Positions 1 through 9,609 of a stretch of 64,000 bases of DNA are shown here, one piece after another. The notes under the pieces are model-generated. The model saw nothing but the letters and a program-made list of their open reading frames with translations, was not told the DNA's origin and searched no databases. The stretch's first letter is position 1. Every line of letters begins with the position of its first letter. This DNA comes from Wyeomyia smithii (lineage: Eukaryota > Arthropoda > Insecta > Diptera > Culicidae), in contig NC_073695.1 in NCBI RefSeq assembly GCF_029784165.1, positions 100,629,306 through 100,693,305 on the forward strand, given 5' to 3'. A program made the translations under genes and the position numbers.

Positions 1-3000
1 TGTGGAGAGGGAGTCTTCCAAATCTCCAACCACGACGAGTATCCGCTTAATATTTCTGTTCACAACCCGCCACATAACATATCTGCCGTTTCCAGCAATG
101 TAACACAATTGGAGTTACGGAACCACTTCATGAGATCTGACACTCGAACTCGCTCATCCGTCTCGTCCGACTTGCTCTCTAACCTGATACAAGCTTGCGT
201 GCTCTGATTCCTGATACGACATCTACGCCTTCATGGAAACCTGGTTAAATGCCAATACGGTGTCGAATCAATTGTTCGATGAGTCGTATGCTGTATACAG
301 AGAGGACCGAACTCCAACTAATAGTGATAAACGTACAGGGGCGGTGTTTTGCTGGCCATCCGCTCTTGCATCAAATCGCGTCAAGTGTTCCCTCCAGGTT
401 ACTCCGAAATTGAACAACTCTGGGTTTCGGCAACCTTGTCAGGCGTGAACACTTTCATCGGCGTTATATATCTGCCGACCTACCGTGTCAATGAGCTTGC
501 AGTCATAGAGAAACATATTAACTCACTTGATTGGATCGTTTCTCAAACAAATGCAACGAACAACATTATCGTTATCGGCGACTTCAACCTTTGCAGTATC
601 ACATGGCAGTCGAACTCGAAAGGCTTTTTCTATCCCGACGTCACTCGCTCTGGAAATAGCTTTACATCCGCATGTTTGTTGGATGCCCTCTGCACAGCTT
701 GCCTTAGACAGCTGAACGAGGTTCTCAATGAAAACGGTCGTTTGTTAGACCTCTGCTTCGTGAGCGACGAACTGGGTACAAAGTGTAGCGTAATGCGGGC
801 CCAATGTTTGTTAGTAAAAGATTGTAGGCATCACCCACCGTTACTATTATCAATGCAGCGTGACAGTGGGAGTGTTTTCGTTGATGCTAGCGCGAAAGCA
901 GTTTATTATGACTTCAGCAAAGCCAATTATGAAGAGATGAACTCCTTTCTCATGGGAGTTGCCTGGGACGAGTTTATTCGAGATCATGATGTCAACCTAG
1001 CCGCTTCTACTCTCTGTAACGTGCTACCACAGACTAACAGACGTAACACTGGAACCTAGCTCCATCGCCACAAAAACGTTCATTTCAAATTTTCAATCGA
1101 ATAACAGTCATCGCGCGAAAACGTCGTCTGGGGCGCTGTCATGCAATCTCATACATATTTTGTAGTTCCCCATTTGACACATGCAGTAACGCTGGCGCTG
1201 ATGTCGAAAAACATGACGCAGCGCGAACACCGACAACAGATGGTGTTAATGTTACTAACGTAAAGTACTGGAATCATCCGAACGATGATTTTATTGAAAA
1301 TCTGTTCGAAGTGTTATGTCTGTTAGTCTGTGGTGCTACTGTATGCCATTGATCAGTTTGTTCCGAAGAAGTTTACAAAAGAGCAACATCATCCCGCTTG
1401 GGCCACCTCTTACCTTAAACGACTTAAAAAAAAACAAACAAAAGAAAGGCGCTGAAAAAATACAGCAAAACTCGAACTGCGACGTCAAGAGCGCGCTATC
1501 TCACAGCTAATACTCAGTACAGGAGTATCAACAAACAGTTGTTCCATGCACACCTTAATCGTTTGCGACGTGATCTTAGACGGAAGCCGAAGGGATTCTG
1601 GTGCTATGTTAGTATTAAGAGGAAGGAAACTGGCCTTCCTACATGTATGCGAAATGGCAATCGCGAGGCTTCTACCATGGAGGAATTAGCCTCTCTTTTC
1701 CACGAACAATTTAGCAGGGTTTTCTTGGATGTACCAGCCAACTCCGATGCTATCATCAGCGCTACTGCGAATGTTCCTGTTTTCCCAGATATTGGTCCTC
1801 ACCACTCGATAACTAGGGATGTTATTATTACAGCAGCCAAACTTTTGAAAAATTCTTCCAGTGTTGGCCCAGATGGTGTTTCAGCCATTGTCCTCAAAAA
1901 CTTCATCTATGCTCTTGCATCCCCGTTAGCAGTGATTTTCGATTCTTCGCTTACTCATGGTGTCTTCCCAAGCTGCTGGAAAAACTCTTTTGTCTTCCCG
2001 GTTCACAAAAAAGGATGTAAGCGTACCGTTTTTAATTATCGAGGAATTGCCGCCTTGTGTGCTTCGTCAAAGCTTTTCGACCTGACAGTTCTGAGCTTTT
2101 TGACACAGAAATGCTCGCAGTATATTCGTCAGACCAGCATGGCTTCGTTCCGAAACACTCCACTACCACTAACCTTGTATCATTCACCTCTTTCATCGTA
2201 CGGCATATGGAAAAAGGGTCGCAGGTAGATGCAATTTACACAGATCTTTCTGCTGCATTCGACAAAATGGATCATGAAATTGCTTTGGCTAAATTTGAAA
2301 GATTAGGCATTTGTGGCAGTCTCCTTTCTTGGCTGCGCTCGTACCTGGCTAACAGAAACACTTCCGTAAAATAGGTGATCATGTTTCGTTCCCATTCCAA
2401 GTGAAATCCGGCGTTCCACAAGGTAGTCATCTCGGACCATTCTTGTTTCTGTTGTACATGAACTATGTAAACTACGTTCTGAAATGCCAGAAGAAATCTT
2501 ACGCTGATGATCTGAAACTTTACTATGTTATTGAAAAACCAAGTGATGCCCTCTTTCTCCAACATGAACTGAACGTCTTTGCGGCTTGGTGCAAGACGAA
2601 TCGAATGGTCCTCAATGCTTCCAAATGCTCTGTGATATACTTTGGGCGTAAGCTATAGCTAGCCTTCCCCGACTACGTCTTAAGCGGCACTGTGATAAAT
2701 CGCGAAAGCACCGTGAAAGACCTGGGAGTACTTCTAGATTCTTCACTAACGTTCAAAAATCAAGTGTCATACTTTGTTTCGAAAGCATCATCTCAGTTAG
2801 GATTCATCTTCCGATTTGGCAAATACTTCCAGGATGTGTACTGCTTGAAGGCTCTATATTGTGCTTTAGTACGGTCAGCGCTCGAGTACTCAGCCGTCGT
2901 ATGGGCGCCATATTAACAAAACGGAATCAATAGAATCGAGGCGGTTCAACGAAAGTTCGTACGTTTTGCGCTGCGTCATTTGCCGTGGCGTGACCGGAAT

Positions 3001-3397
3001 AACCTTCCTAGATATGCTGAGCGCTGCTGGGTAATACATCTGGATGCTCTCGACGTCTGAAGAGATGTCGCTAAAGCCTGCTTTATCAGCGACTTGCTAA
3101 CTTCTAATATAGATTGCCCCAAGCTTCTCAGTCGTCTGGACTCAAACACCCGTAGACGTGCTCTTCGGTCCCATACGTTTCTTGGCACAGGCAGATCCAG
3201 GACGAACTACGGGATGCACGAACCGATGAAATGTATGTGTCGCGTTTCCGACAATTGTTTTGAATGTTTCGATTTTAATTTGTCTAGACGTGTAATTGGA
3301 AATAACTTTTTGAGAGTGTTGTCTGTTTAAGTTAGTCTTTACTTGTTAACTTTAGTTCTAGTTTTAGTCATTGTTTCTACCTGTTGACTGTACAATC
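1..3397 (+). mobile_element. Decayed CR1/Jockey-type non-LTR retrotransposon, copy A
   Basis: This is a LINE on the plus strand, broken by stops, frameshifts and one MITE. From about 230 to 1020 the frames encode an EEP-type endonuclease: TETWL-like text near 233-260, then VIGDFNLCSITW near 570-612. After the MITE, 1539-2374 and 2401-2916 encode the reverse transcriptase, with fingers text SVGPDGVSAIVL, then LSAAFDKMDHEIA, GVPQGSHLGPFLF and the catalytic box SYADDLKLYY near 2495-2525. Thumb and C-terminal text (YSAVVWAPY, RCWVIHLDALDVR) follows to about 3190. The copy ends in an AAAT tandem tail, as in several CR1/Jockey-group families. The EN-RT order, FADD/YADD-type box and lack of LTRs give the class. 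The clade is inferred from remembered family style, not searched. The 5' end lies outside the window or is lost, so this is not an active element. Confidence 0.85.
1028..1332. mobile_element. MITE with 7-bp target duplication, copy 1
   Basis: A 305-bp non-coding element. Its left end reads CACAGACTAACAGACGTAAC and its right end is the inverse complement (GTCTGTTAGTCTGTG). It is flanked by the direct repeat GTGCTAC at 1021-1027 and 1333-1339, a clean 7-bp target-site duplication. It interrupts the endonuclease-RT linker of LINE copy A. A second full copy lies at 5953-6255 and a truncated one at 4248-4426. A 7-bp duplication with these ends does not fit Tc1/mariner (TA), Harbinger (3 bp) or hAT (8 bp). 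I cannot name the source transposase. Confidence 0.9.
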
Positions 3398-3424
3398 AAA
3401 TAAATAAATAAATAAATAAATGAA
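3398..3424 (+). repeat. AAAT tandem tail of LINE copy A
   Basis: About six tandem AAAT/AAATA units stand at the 3' end of LINE copy A. Short tandem tails of this kind, in place of poly(A), are typical of some non-LTR elements and mark the 3' boundary here. Confidence 0.8.
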
Positions 3425-3429
3425 TAAGT

Positions 3430-5010
3430 ATCATTTATCATTATCGCAGTACCAACTTCTACGCTATCCACCAGCCACCAAGTACCTACTTTGTTTTGGC
3501 ATAGTAAGTCCAATTCTCGCTGCTTCCCTCTTGAAGGAAACGAGTGCCTTTTCCACTGATCTGCAGTTAATATCAATATCATCCGCGAAGCCAAGCAGCA
3601 TATGAGCCTCCAAGATAATAGTACCGCTTCTTTGCACGTCAGCTCTCCGTACTGCACCCCCCAAGGCAAAGTTGAACAACAGGTTCGAGAGCCTGTAAAT
3701 ACTACAACAATCGCACTAAACTGTTTACGAAAATCTTTATTTTTCCCGTATTGTTCACCTGTTTTACAGAGCACACCTTTCAATCCACTGCGTCTCCTTA
3801 CATGCCTTTTTCTGTTCGATCCATCTTTCGCTCTGCTTTTGTTCTTTCATTTCTCTTTCAGGGTGCTTAGCTATTTCCCTCTCTCTCATCTACAACACTG
3901 TTAATCCGTTTTATCTAAAACTCAGCTAGCTCATACCCTACAGAGCCCGTCACCCTGCTTTAGACCGGCTAACGTCACGAACGGGTCTAAAATTACGCCC
4001 GTTATCCTGACGCATGATTAAAACCCGTCAAGGGTGGCACGATACAGCCTAATCAGTTTAGTGTGGAAACCGTGTTCGTTGCACTTACTTCTCTGATGTT
4101 GTCATGGATTTGACGCTAGGTGAACATTTGGTTCGTTGTAGATCGTACTTCCCGCAAAACCGCACTGGTACTTTCCGGCCCTCAGTCTATTGAACAGGAT
4201 GCGGGATAGAATCTTCCCGCTGCTTTGTTTTTTCAACATGCTACATGCACAGACTAACAGACGTAACACTGGAACCTAGCTCCATCGCCACAAAAAAACG
4301 TTCATTTCAAATTTTCAATCGAATAACAGTCATCGCGCGAAAACGTCGTCTGGGGCGCTGTCATGCAATCTCATACATATTTTGTAGTTCCCCATTTGAC
4401 ACATGCAGTGACGCTGGCGCTGATACTGCACTTCCAAGAAATTCAGGGTTGTTTGGGGCCCCAAATAGAACAAATAAACTTGGTTCTGGCTTTCTGCTAT
4501 CAAGTTTCGTTTTTTCCATATAACGATTCCCCACCCTAATATCCATCCTCCTCAATTTCTCTCCTGTTTCTGTCAACGGCTCTATTCTCTTCGCCTTTCA
4601 GCAACACCTCGAAATGTTGTTTCCATCGCATGGCCACCAGTGTCGACTCGGTTATCAGGTTGTTGCACATGACGGGGATTGGCACCGTCCGGTTCCTGAT
4701 TCCGTTTACCAATTTATAGAAACTTTTCGTGTCGTGCATGGAGAAGCTCCGCAAGAGATCGTTCGCAGTGCTTACTTTTCGTGCGTTGATGGAGTCTCAT
4801 TTCGGCCACTCTAGCCGACGATAACTCTCCCTCATCTGGCGAGTCACACGAATTGCCGCCACCTTCGTGCGAGCACGGGCCCGGTTTTTCATCTCTTCAC
4901 ACTTCGCATTGAACCAGGTGTTGCGTGTGGTTCCTGCGGTCGTGCCCAACACAATAATGGGACGAAAGAACTGCTCCCTGTGCGCTTTGCGTTCCCGATG
5001 AAAATCCTTA
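3430..5010 (-). mobile_element. RTE-clade LINE fragment, interrupted by MITE sequence
   Basis: Read on the minus strand, 5010 to about 4540 encodes the linker before the RT: a charged stretch (SFYKLVNGIRNRTVPIPVMCN) that recurs as SFYRTVNRVRSRNFPVPAICN in the RTE element at 46.2-48.9 kb. After a MITE-derived interruption, about 4240-4140 resumes with RT text (ILSRILFNRL). 3680-3464 gives the palm with an intact FADDIDI catalytic box, then SFKREAARIGL. All parts are frameshifted or stopped. The matching order and wording in the larger RTE copy make RTE the best clade. The intact FADD box here contrasts with FADE in the larger copy. Confidence 0.75.
4248..4538. mobile_element. Chimeric MITE: 7-bp-TSD MITE left part joined to a hAT MITE right end
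   Basis: 4248 to about 4426 matches the left two thirds of the MITE at 1028-1332. From about 4431 to 4538 the sequence switches to the right end of the hAT-type MITE at 55651-56553, ending TTCCCCACCCTA. Neither element has its other end here, and no matching target duplication flanks the pair. The junction near 4427-4431 therefore probably reflects a deletion after nested insertion. The composite interrupts the RTE fragment. Confidence 0.75.
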
Positions 5011-5206
5011 TATCATGTTATTATTATTTATTTTCACAGGCACCAGGTAGAAAAAAACCACAATGACTATGGGGTAATCTATATTAGATGTTACCAAGTC
5101 GCTGATAAAGCAAGCTTAAGTGACATCTCTTCTGACGTTGAGTGCGTCCAGATGTATTAATCTGCAGCGCTCAGCATATCTGGAAAGGTTATTCCGGTCA
5201 CGCCAC

Positions 5207-5358
5207 AGCCTGGAAGTATTTGCCCAATCGGAAGATAAAAAAGAAAATTTCCAGCTCGAAAAGATCCTCGACCTGTTCGGGAATCGAACCCGATATCACC
5301 ACCGTGTGGGAGAGCTAGCTGATCGACATCGCTAACCACGGAGCCACGGGGACCACCA
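5207..5358 (-). mobile_element. tRNA-derived SINE with intact box A and box B
   Basis: On the minus strand, box A (TGGCTCCGTGGTTAGCG) is the complement of 5330-5346 and box B (CGGGTTCGATTCCCG) that of about 5277-5291. The spacing of about 40 bp is tRNA-like. The non-tRNA body follows, ending near AAATACTTCCAG. Sequence on both sides belongs to LINE copy B, so the SINE inserted there. It is not called a tRNA gene because the arms do not fold into a full cloverleaf and the body continues past the acceptor region. It resembles the tRNA-related SINEs of mosquitoes such as Feilai, but this was not searched. Confidence 0.75.
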
Positions 5359-5952
5359 TAACACACGATTTTTGAACGTTAGTTAGGAATTAAAAAGTAC
5401 TTCAAGGTCTTTCACGGCGCTCTCGCGTTTTATAACAGTGCCGCTTAGGACGTAGTCGTTGACTAGTTGCCTAGTTGGCTAGATGTCGCCCAAAGGATAT
5501 CACAGAGCATTTGGAAACTTTGAGCTTTATTCGATTTGTCTTGCACCAAGCCGCAAAGAAAGGAGAAAGGACACTGGTTTTTTTTAACATAGTAAAGTTC
5601 CAGATAATCAGCGTAAAATTTCTTCTGGCATTCCAGGACATGGTATAAATCGTTTATGTACAAAACACACAAGAATGGCTCAAGATGACTACCTTGTGGA
5701 ACACTGGGTTTCACTTGGCGCGGGAATGGAACATTATCACCTATTTCAACGGAAGTGTTTCTAATAGTTAAGTACGAGCGCAGCCAAAAATAAAGACTAC
5801 CGCCATTGCCCAATCTCTCACATTTGGCGAAAGCTATTTCGTGATCCATTTTGTCAAATGCAGCAGTAAGATCTGTGTAAATCTTATCTACCGGGTCGCA
5901 GGTAGATCAAATCTTTCATATGTCGTACAATGAAAGAGATGAAAGATACAAG

Positions 5953-6255
5953 CACAGACTAACAGACGTAACACTGGAACCTAGCTCCATCGCCACAAAA
6001 AACGTTCATTTCAAATTTTCAATCGAATAACAGTCATCGCGCGAAAACGTCGTCTGGGGCGCTGTCATGCAATCTCATACATATTTTGTAGTTCCTCATT
6101 TGACACATGCAGTAACGCTGGCGCTGATATCGAAATACATGACGCAGCGCGAACACGACAGCAGATGGTGCTAGTGTTACTAACGTAAAGTGCTGGAATC
6201 ATCCAAATGATGATTTTATTGAAAATTTGTTCGACGTGTTGTCTGTTAGTCTGTG
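5953..6255. mobile_element. MITE with 7-bp target duplication, copy 3
   Basis: A 303-bp copy of the family at 1028-1332, with the same terminal inverted repeats. It is flanked by the direct repeat ATACAAG (5946-5952 and 6256-6262). It sits inside LINE copy B, so the same MITE family hit both copies of this LINE at different sites. The two unrelated 7-mers at the two loci confirm a 7-bp duplication. Confidence 0.9.
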
Positions 6256-6899
6256 ATACAAGGTTAGTGGTAGTGGATCGTTTTTGAACGAAGCCATGCT
6301 GATCTGATGAAATTTACTTGGAGCATTTCTGTGTCAAAAAGCTCAGAACAATCAGCTCGAAAAGCTTTGACGAAGCACACAATTCCTCAATAGTTGGAAA
6401 CAGTAAACTTGCATCCTTTTTTGTGAACCGAGAAGACAAAATAGATTTTCCAACAGCTTGGGAAGACACCATGAATAAGCGAGGAATTAAAAATCACTGC
6501 TAACGGAGTTGCAAGATCGTAGATGTAGTTTTTTAGGACAATGGCTGGAACGCCATTTGGGCCTGGAAGAATTTTTCAAACGTTTGTCTGCTAGTTATCA
6601 AGTGGTGAGGACCAATATCTGGTATAACAGGTACATTCGCAGTAGCGCTGATGATAGCTTGTCAACTGGAAAAGCTGCCGAATTGTCCGAGAAAAATAGG
6701 GGCAATTTCATCCATTAGAAGCCCCGCGATTGCCATTACGCATACATGTAGGAAGACCAGTTCCTTTTCTCTGATTACTAACATAGCGCCAGAATCCTTT
6801 CGACGTCCGTCTTAGATTACGTTGCAAACGATTAAGGTGTGCATGGAACAACGGCTTTTTGATACTTCTGTACTGAATATTAGCTATGAGATAGCATGC

Positions 6900-7245
6900 T
6901 CTTGACGTCGCAGTTCGAGTTTTCTAGCATTCTCCATATCTTTTATAGAGGAGCTCATAGAACTCCGCCTTCACATCATCGGGTTTATCGTTTGTCGGTG
7001 CGGATACATTGGTCAGGCTGTTGCTGGCGAGACACAGTGCTTCATAATTCAATCGTCTACTCTGGATCAGTCGCTGTTGAGCCGCCCCTGACATGGGAAA
7101 TAGAGACTCGGACAAGCTGCTCTGCAAGAAAAACAGCTCACTCTTCCCTGTCAGCAAACGACCAAGTTCCCACCAATCCACCAATCTTCCCTTTGTTGCT
7201 CGTATCCGATCGTTACCACGTGTAGGTAGATACTGATAGTAGTTG
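6900..7245 (-). mobile_element. RTE-clade LINE fragment with internal deletion
   Basis: The minus strand gives WWELGRLLTGKSELFFLQSS followed by SESLFPMSGAAQQRL, the same leader text found at 49.2-49.46 kb upstream of an RTE element. It then jumps directly to NVSAPTNDKPDDVKAEFYELL, which matches NTYAPTNDKIDAVKDEFYDKL in the endonuclease of the RTE copy at 46.2-48.9 kb. The start of the endonuclease is missing between these two parts. This is a short dead fragment. Confidence 0.7.
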
Positions 7246-8056
7246 CTGCTGGTACGTTCCGCTCAGCCATTTACCAATCAGTAATAGCCTCCTATGCTGA
7301 AAAAAAGCGCTTTAACGCCAATGAGCCGTTTTAAACAGAATCGCGTCTCGGTTTTTTTTCCTGATTCTTTTCAAGTTTGCCCTGATATTCCCTAATTCCC
7401 CTGATCGTAAAATAAATTCTCTGATATTCCTGGTTTTCGCCACCCTGTGTTAGATTGCTTACTGGCCCGAAAAGATCTAAATCATTCAGACAGGCTGGTA
7501 TTGAATTTCTAGTGATATCAAAATCGGGCTGCCTTGGGGTTGCTCTAACCGTTCTCAACATTTTCGAATTCAGCCTTCGGATCCTAAGTACCAATACTAC
7601 AATACAATCTATTCCCCAACGCTCAAAAGTGTTCCAACACCAAAACATCTTCCAAACCTCGGTTGCATTGCAGGATCGGATAGATCAACTGAAGACACGT
7701 GAACAGGTTAGAAAATTCGTGACATTGACCATGCCTTTGACTGAGTGAGGCACTTATTTCTCTTCGAGAATACGCCCTCTCTCGGCATTAACACTTAACT
7801 AGTGAACTTATTATTATGCAGTAAAATAAATGATAGGTATGTCCAGATATTAAATGGCTCGAGCTCCAGATAAAAAAATAGATTCATGAATACTAAGAGA
7901 AAATATTTCTGTTTCCTGTTCTTTTCCCTTTTGAATCGCTCCCACGAACCGGGCATCTCTGTTTGACTCCCAGCACATGCGCAAAAAAAAAATCCGTCAT
8001 ATTTCCAATCCGTTTTCATGAAGACAACACCTAATGTTTACGCTTAAAGGACATGC
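7246..8056. other. Gap between repeats and enkurin: repeat remnant, no gene recognised
   Basis: About 7345-7446 has the look of a MITE end (ending GGTTTTCGCCACCCTG) without a visible partner. An open stretch at 7455-7748 has no recognisable domain. About 7800-8050 is AT-rich upstream sequence of the enkurin gene. I see no other gene. Confidence 0.4.
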
Positions 8057-8070
8057 GTTGCTATGGCATT
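8057..8070. promoter_or_regulatory. Candidate RFX X-box upstream of enkurin
   Basis: The 14-mer GTTGCTATGGCATT resembles the RFX palindrome GTTGCCATGGCAAC, with a strong left half and two mismatches at the right end. It lies about 150 bp upstream of the enkurin start codon. RFX factors drive ciliary and flagellar genes through X-boxes at this distance, which fits the product. Single-motif evidence only. Confidence 0.5.
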
Positions 8071-8217
8071 CTGTTAGTTTACTTCAAGTAAATAATTAAC
8101 TTGATATTTCGGATATTTCCGATATTTCGCAGTTCAAATCCCCTTCCATCACAATTTTCCTTTTTATATCGCGTATATGAAGTCTGTTCGTTGCTTGTAA
8201 ATCCGACATTAACAGCC

Positions 8218-9071
8218 ATGTCAATTGTGAACATCTATCATCACAACGAGAATATCTACAACGTAGAGAAGAAACCTCCGGAACGACCACCAAAGCCACC
8301 TCTCTATCACTCACGCTTCGAGCACCAGGTTCGCCGGGAAACGAAATTCTGCAAGGACTCTCACCGCACTATGGGCTACGCTAAACTTCCCCAACCGAAA
8401 CCGAACGAGTTTCTGAAAAAGAATTGCGGGGTTCGCTATCGGGCCACCAAATCGGCCCCCGTTCGCCTTTGTGCAGACCACAAGCCACCGGTACCAAAAA
8501 TAGGAGAACTGACCCCTAACAACCAGCAGGTAATGCGGCGCGTTGACTTCAAAGTTGAAAACATAAAAAAAGTAGTCGCTGCCAGTCCGAAAAAAATGCG
8601 CCCTCGGTACGCCGACACTCGTAAAGGTGACTTCCACGATCTGGAAAAATCTGGCCTAATGCCGGTCTACAAGTGTCAACCCAAGTACGGCAAAGTACCC
8701 AAATACCTTGAGCGGCGAAAGAAAGATCTGGAAGTGCAAAAACATCGCATGGTCGAAACGATGGCCGAACAAGTGCCAAACGGATTCCTAGTCACGCAGG
8801 AGGAACGACTAGAATTGCTAAAGGTTTGTGAAATATTATTTTTGCTGAATTGTTTCATTAGTGTAGTTTTCAGGGGCTCAAGCAAAACTGGGAAAACCTA
8901 CAGCGGGAATACCAGAGTCTTCCACTGCTGATAGATACCGTTCCGAAAATGATACGCAAGGCTAAGCTTGAGAAGAATCTTAAGGAGCTAGAGAAAGACA
9001 TTCTGCGCGTCGAAAGTTGTCCGTATATTTTTGTGCAGGACGAGGAGAATGAAGCAGCCGGAACAAACTGA
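8218..9071 (+). CDS. ENKUR: Enkurin (axonemal protein, TRPC/calmodulin adaptor), two exons
   Basis: Exons 8218-8823 and 8874-9071 flank a 50-bp intron (GTTTGT...TTTTCAG, phase 0) and give 267 residues, close to human enkurin (about 256). The N-terminus has a proline-rich motif PPERPPKPP (residues 20-28), the SH3/TRPC-binding type seen in enkurins. The last hundred residues, bridging the intron, are the enkurin domain: VPNGFLVTQEERLELLK, then LKQNWENLQREYQSLPLL and DTVPKMIRKAKLEKNLKELE. Exon 1 reads open into the intron, but only splicing restores the domain. The start ATG at 8218 is the first in frame with the conserved N-terminus. In other animals the protein binds TRPC channels, calmodulin and PI3K in sperm and is a microtubule inner protein of motile cilia; that role is inferred here. 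A candidate X-box lies upstream. The gene is tail-to-tail with CFIm25. Confidence 0.93.
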
Positions 9072-9221
9072 GAAGTAGACTATAATATCTTTTGGAAGTG
9101 TTCTATTTTGATAAAAAAAAAAACATTTTTATGCATTACTCCTTACTAAATACTAGATCTTTCTGCTCAAATCACAGGTGTGACCGCGTGCTTTCTATCT
9201 AGAGTAGTTGCTGAAACGTGC

Positions 9222-9227
9222 AATAAA
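9222..9227 (+). terminator. Poly(A) signal of enkurin
   Basis: AATAAA lies about 150 bp after the enkurin stop codon. On the opposite strand, 9309-9314 reads ATTAAA, a possible weaker signal for the convergent CFIm25 gene, about 300 bp after its stop. Confidence 0.6.
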
Positions 9228-9609
9228 GTTTATGAAACTACGACTTTTTCCAAGCTTTCTCAATACATTCACCGTTACAGTCAAAGTCTCATTTACCACG
9301 AATCAATGTTTAATACGCAATTTAAATCCTATGCTCTATTCATCAGATAGTGACAAATTGTTCATGTGCTAAAAAAATTACCTCCAATCCGTCGGTTCTC
9401 GCTGGAAGTGAACGAAGGGTATCTCTGTGAACGTGTGGGTTATGAAATTATCCCATCAGCTTCAAAGCATGTAAATAGGTTCTGCCCGCTCAGCAGATCA
9501 GGACAAAATGCATTCTAGAACAAACCATTTACCTGAACCAGCAAGAGGCTTGGCGATTCGCATTCAGATGAGACTTACTGTAAGAGCTAATTCCGAAACA
9601 TGGTTGAAC

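Larger units (their letters stand above)
5040..6895 (-). mobile_element. Decayed CR1/Jockey-type LINE, copy B (antisense)
   Basis: The minus strand repeats copy A in order. Near 6860-6800 it matches the pre-RT segment that copy A has at 1537-1580. Near 6400-6290 it matches copy A at about 2060-2150. 5849-5463 encodes RT text MDHEIAFAKCERLG, SVPQGSHLEPFLCVLYINDL and the box FYADYLELYYV, where the second catalytic Asp is replaced by Tyr. It is interrupted by the MITE at 5953-6255 and the SINE near 5207-5358. About 200 nt present in copy A (roughly 2755-2960) are missing at the SINE. This is a dead copy, likely from the same family as copy A. Confidence 0.85.

Noticed and set aside
5207..5358. 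tRNA gene on the minus strand
   Set aside because: Box A and box B are intact, but the arms do not make a full cloverleaf and the unit continues into a SINE body. It is called a SINE instead.
8101..8217. Extended enkurin N-terminus
   Set aside because: The frame is open upstream but has no ATG before 8218, and the conserved protein begins there.
8824..8931. Enkurin ending inside the intron read-through
   Set aside because: The continued frame loses the enkurin domain at the donor. Splicing to 8874 restores it with perfect phase.
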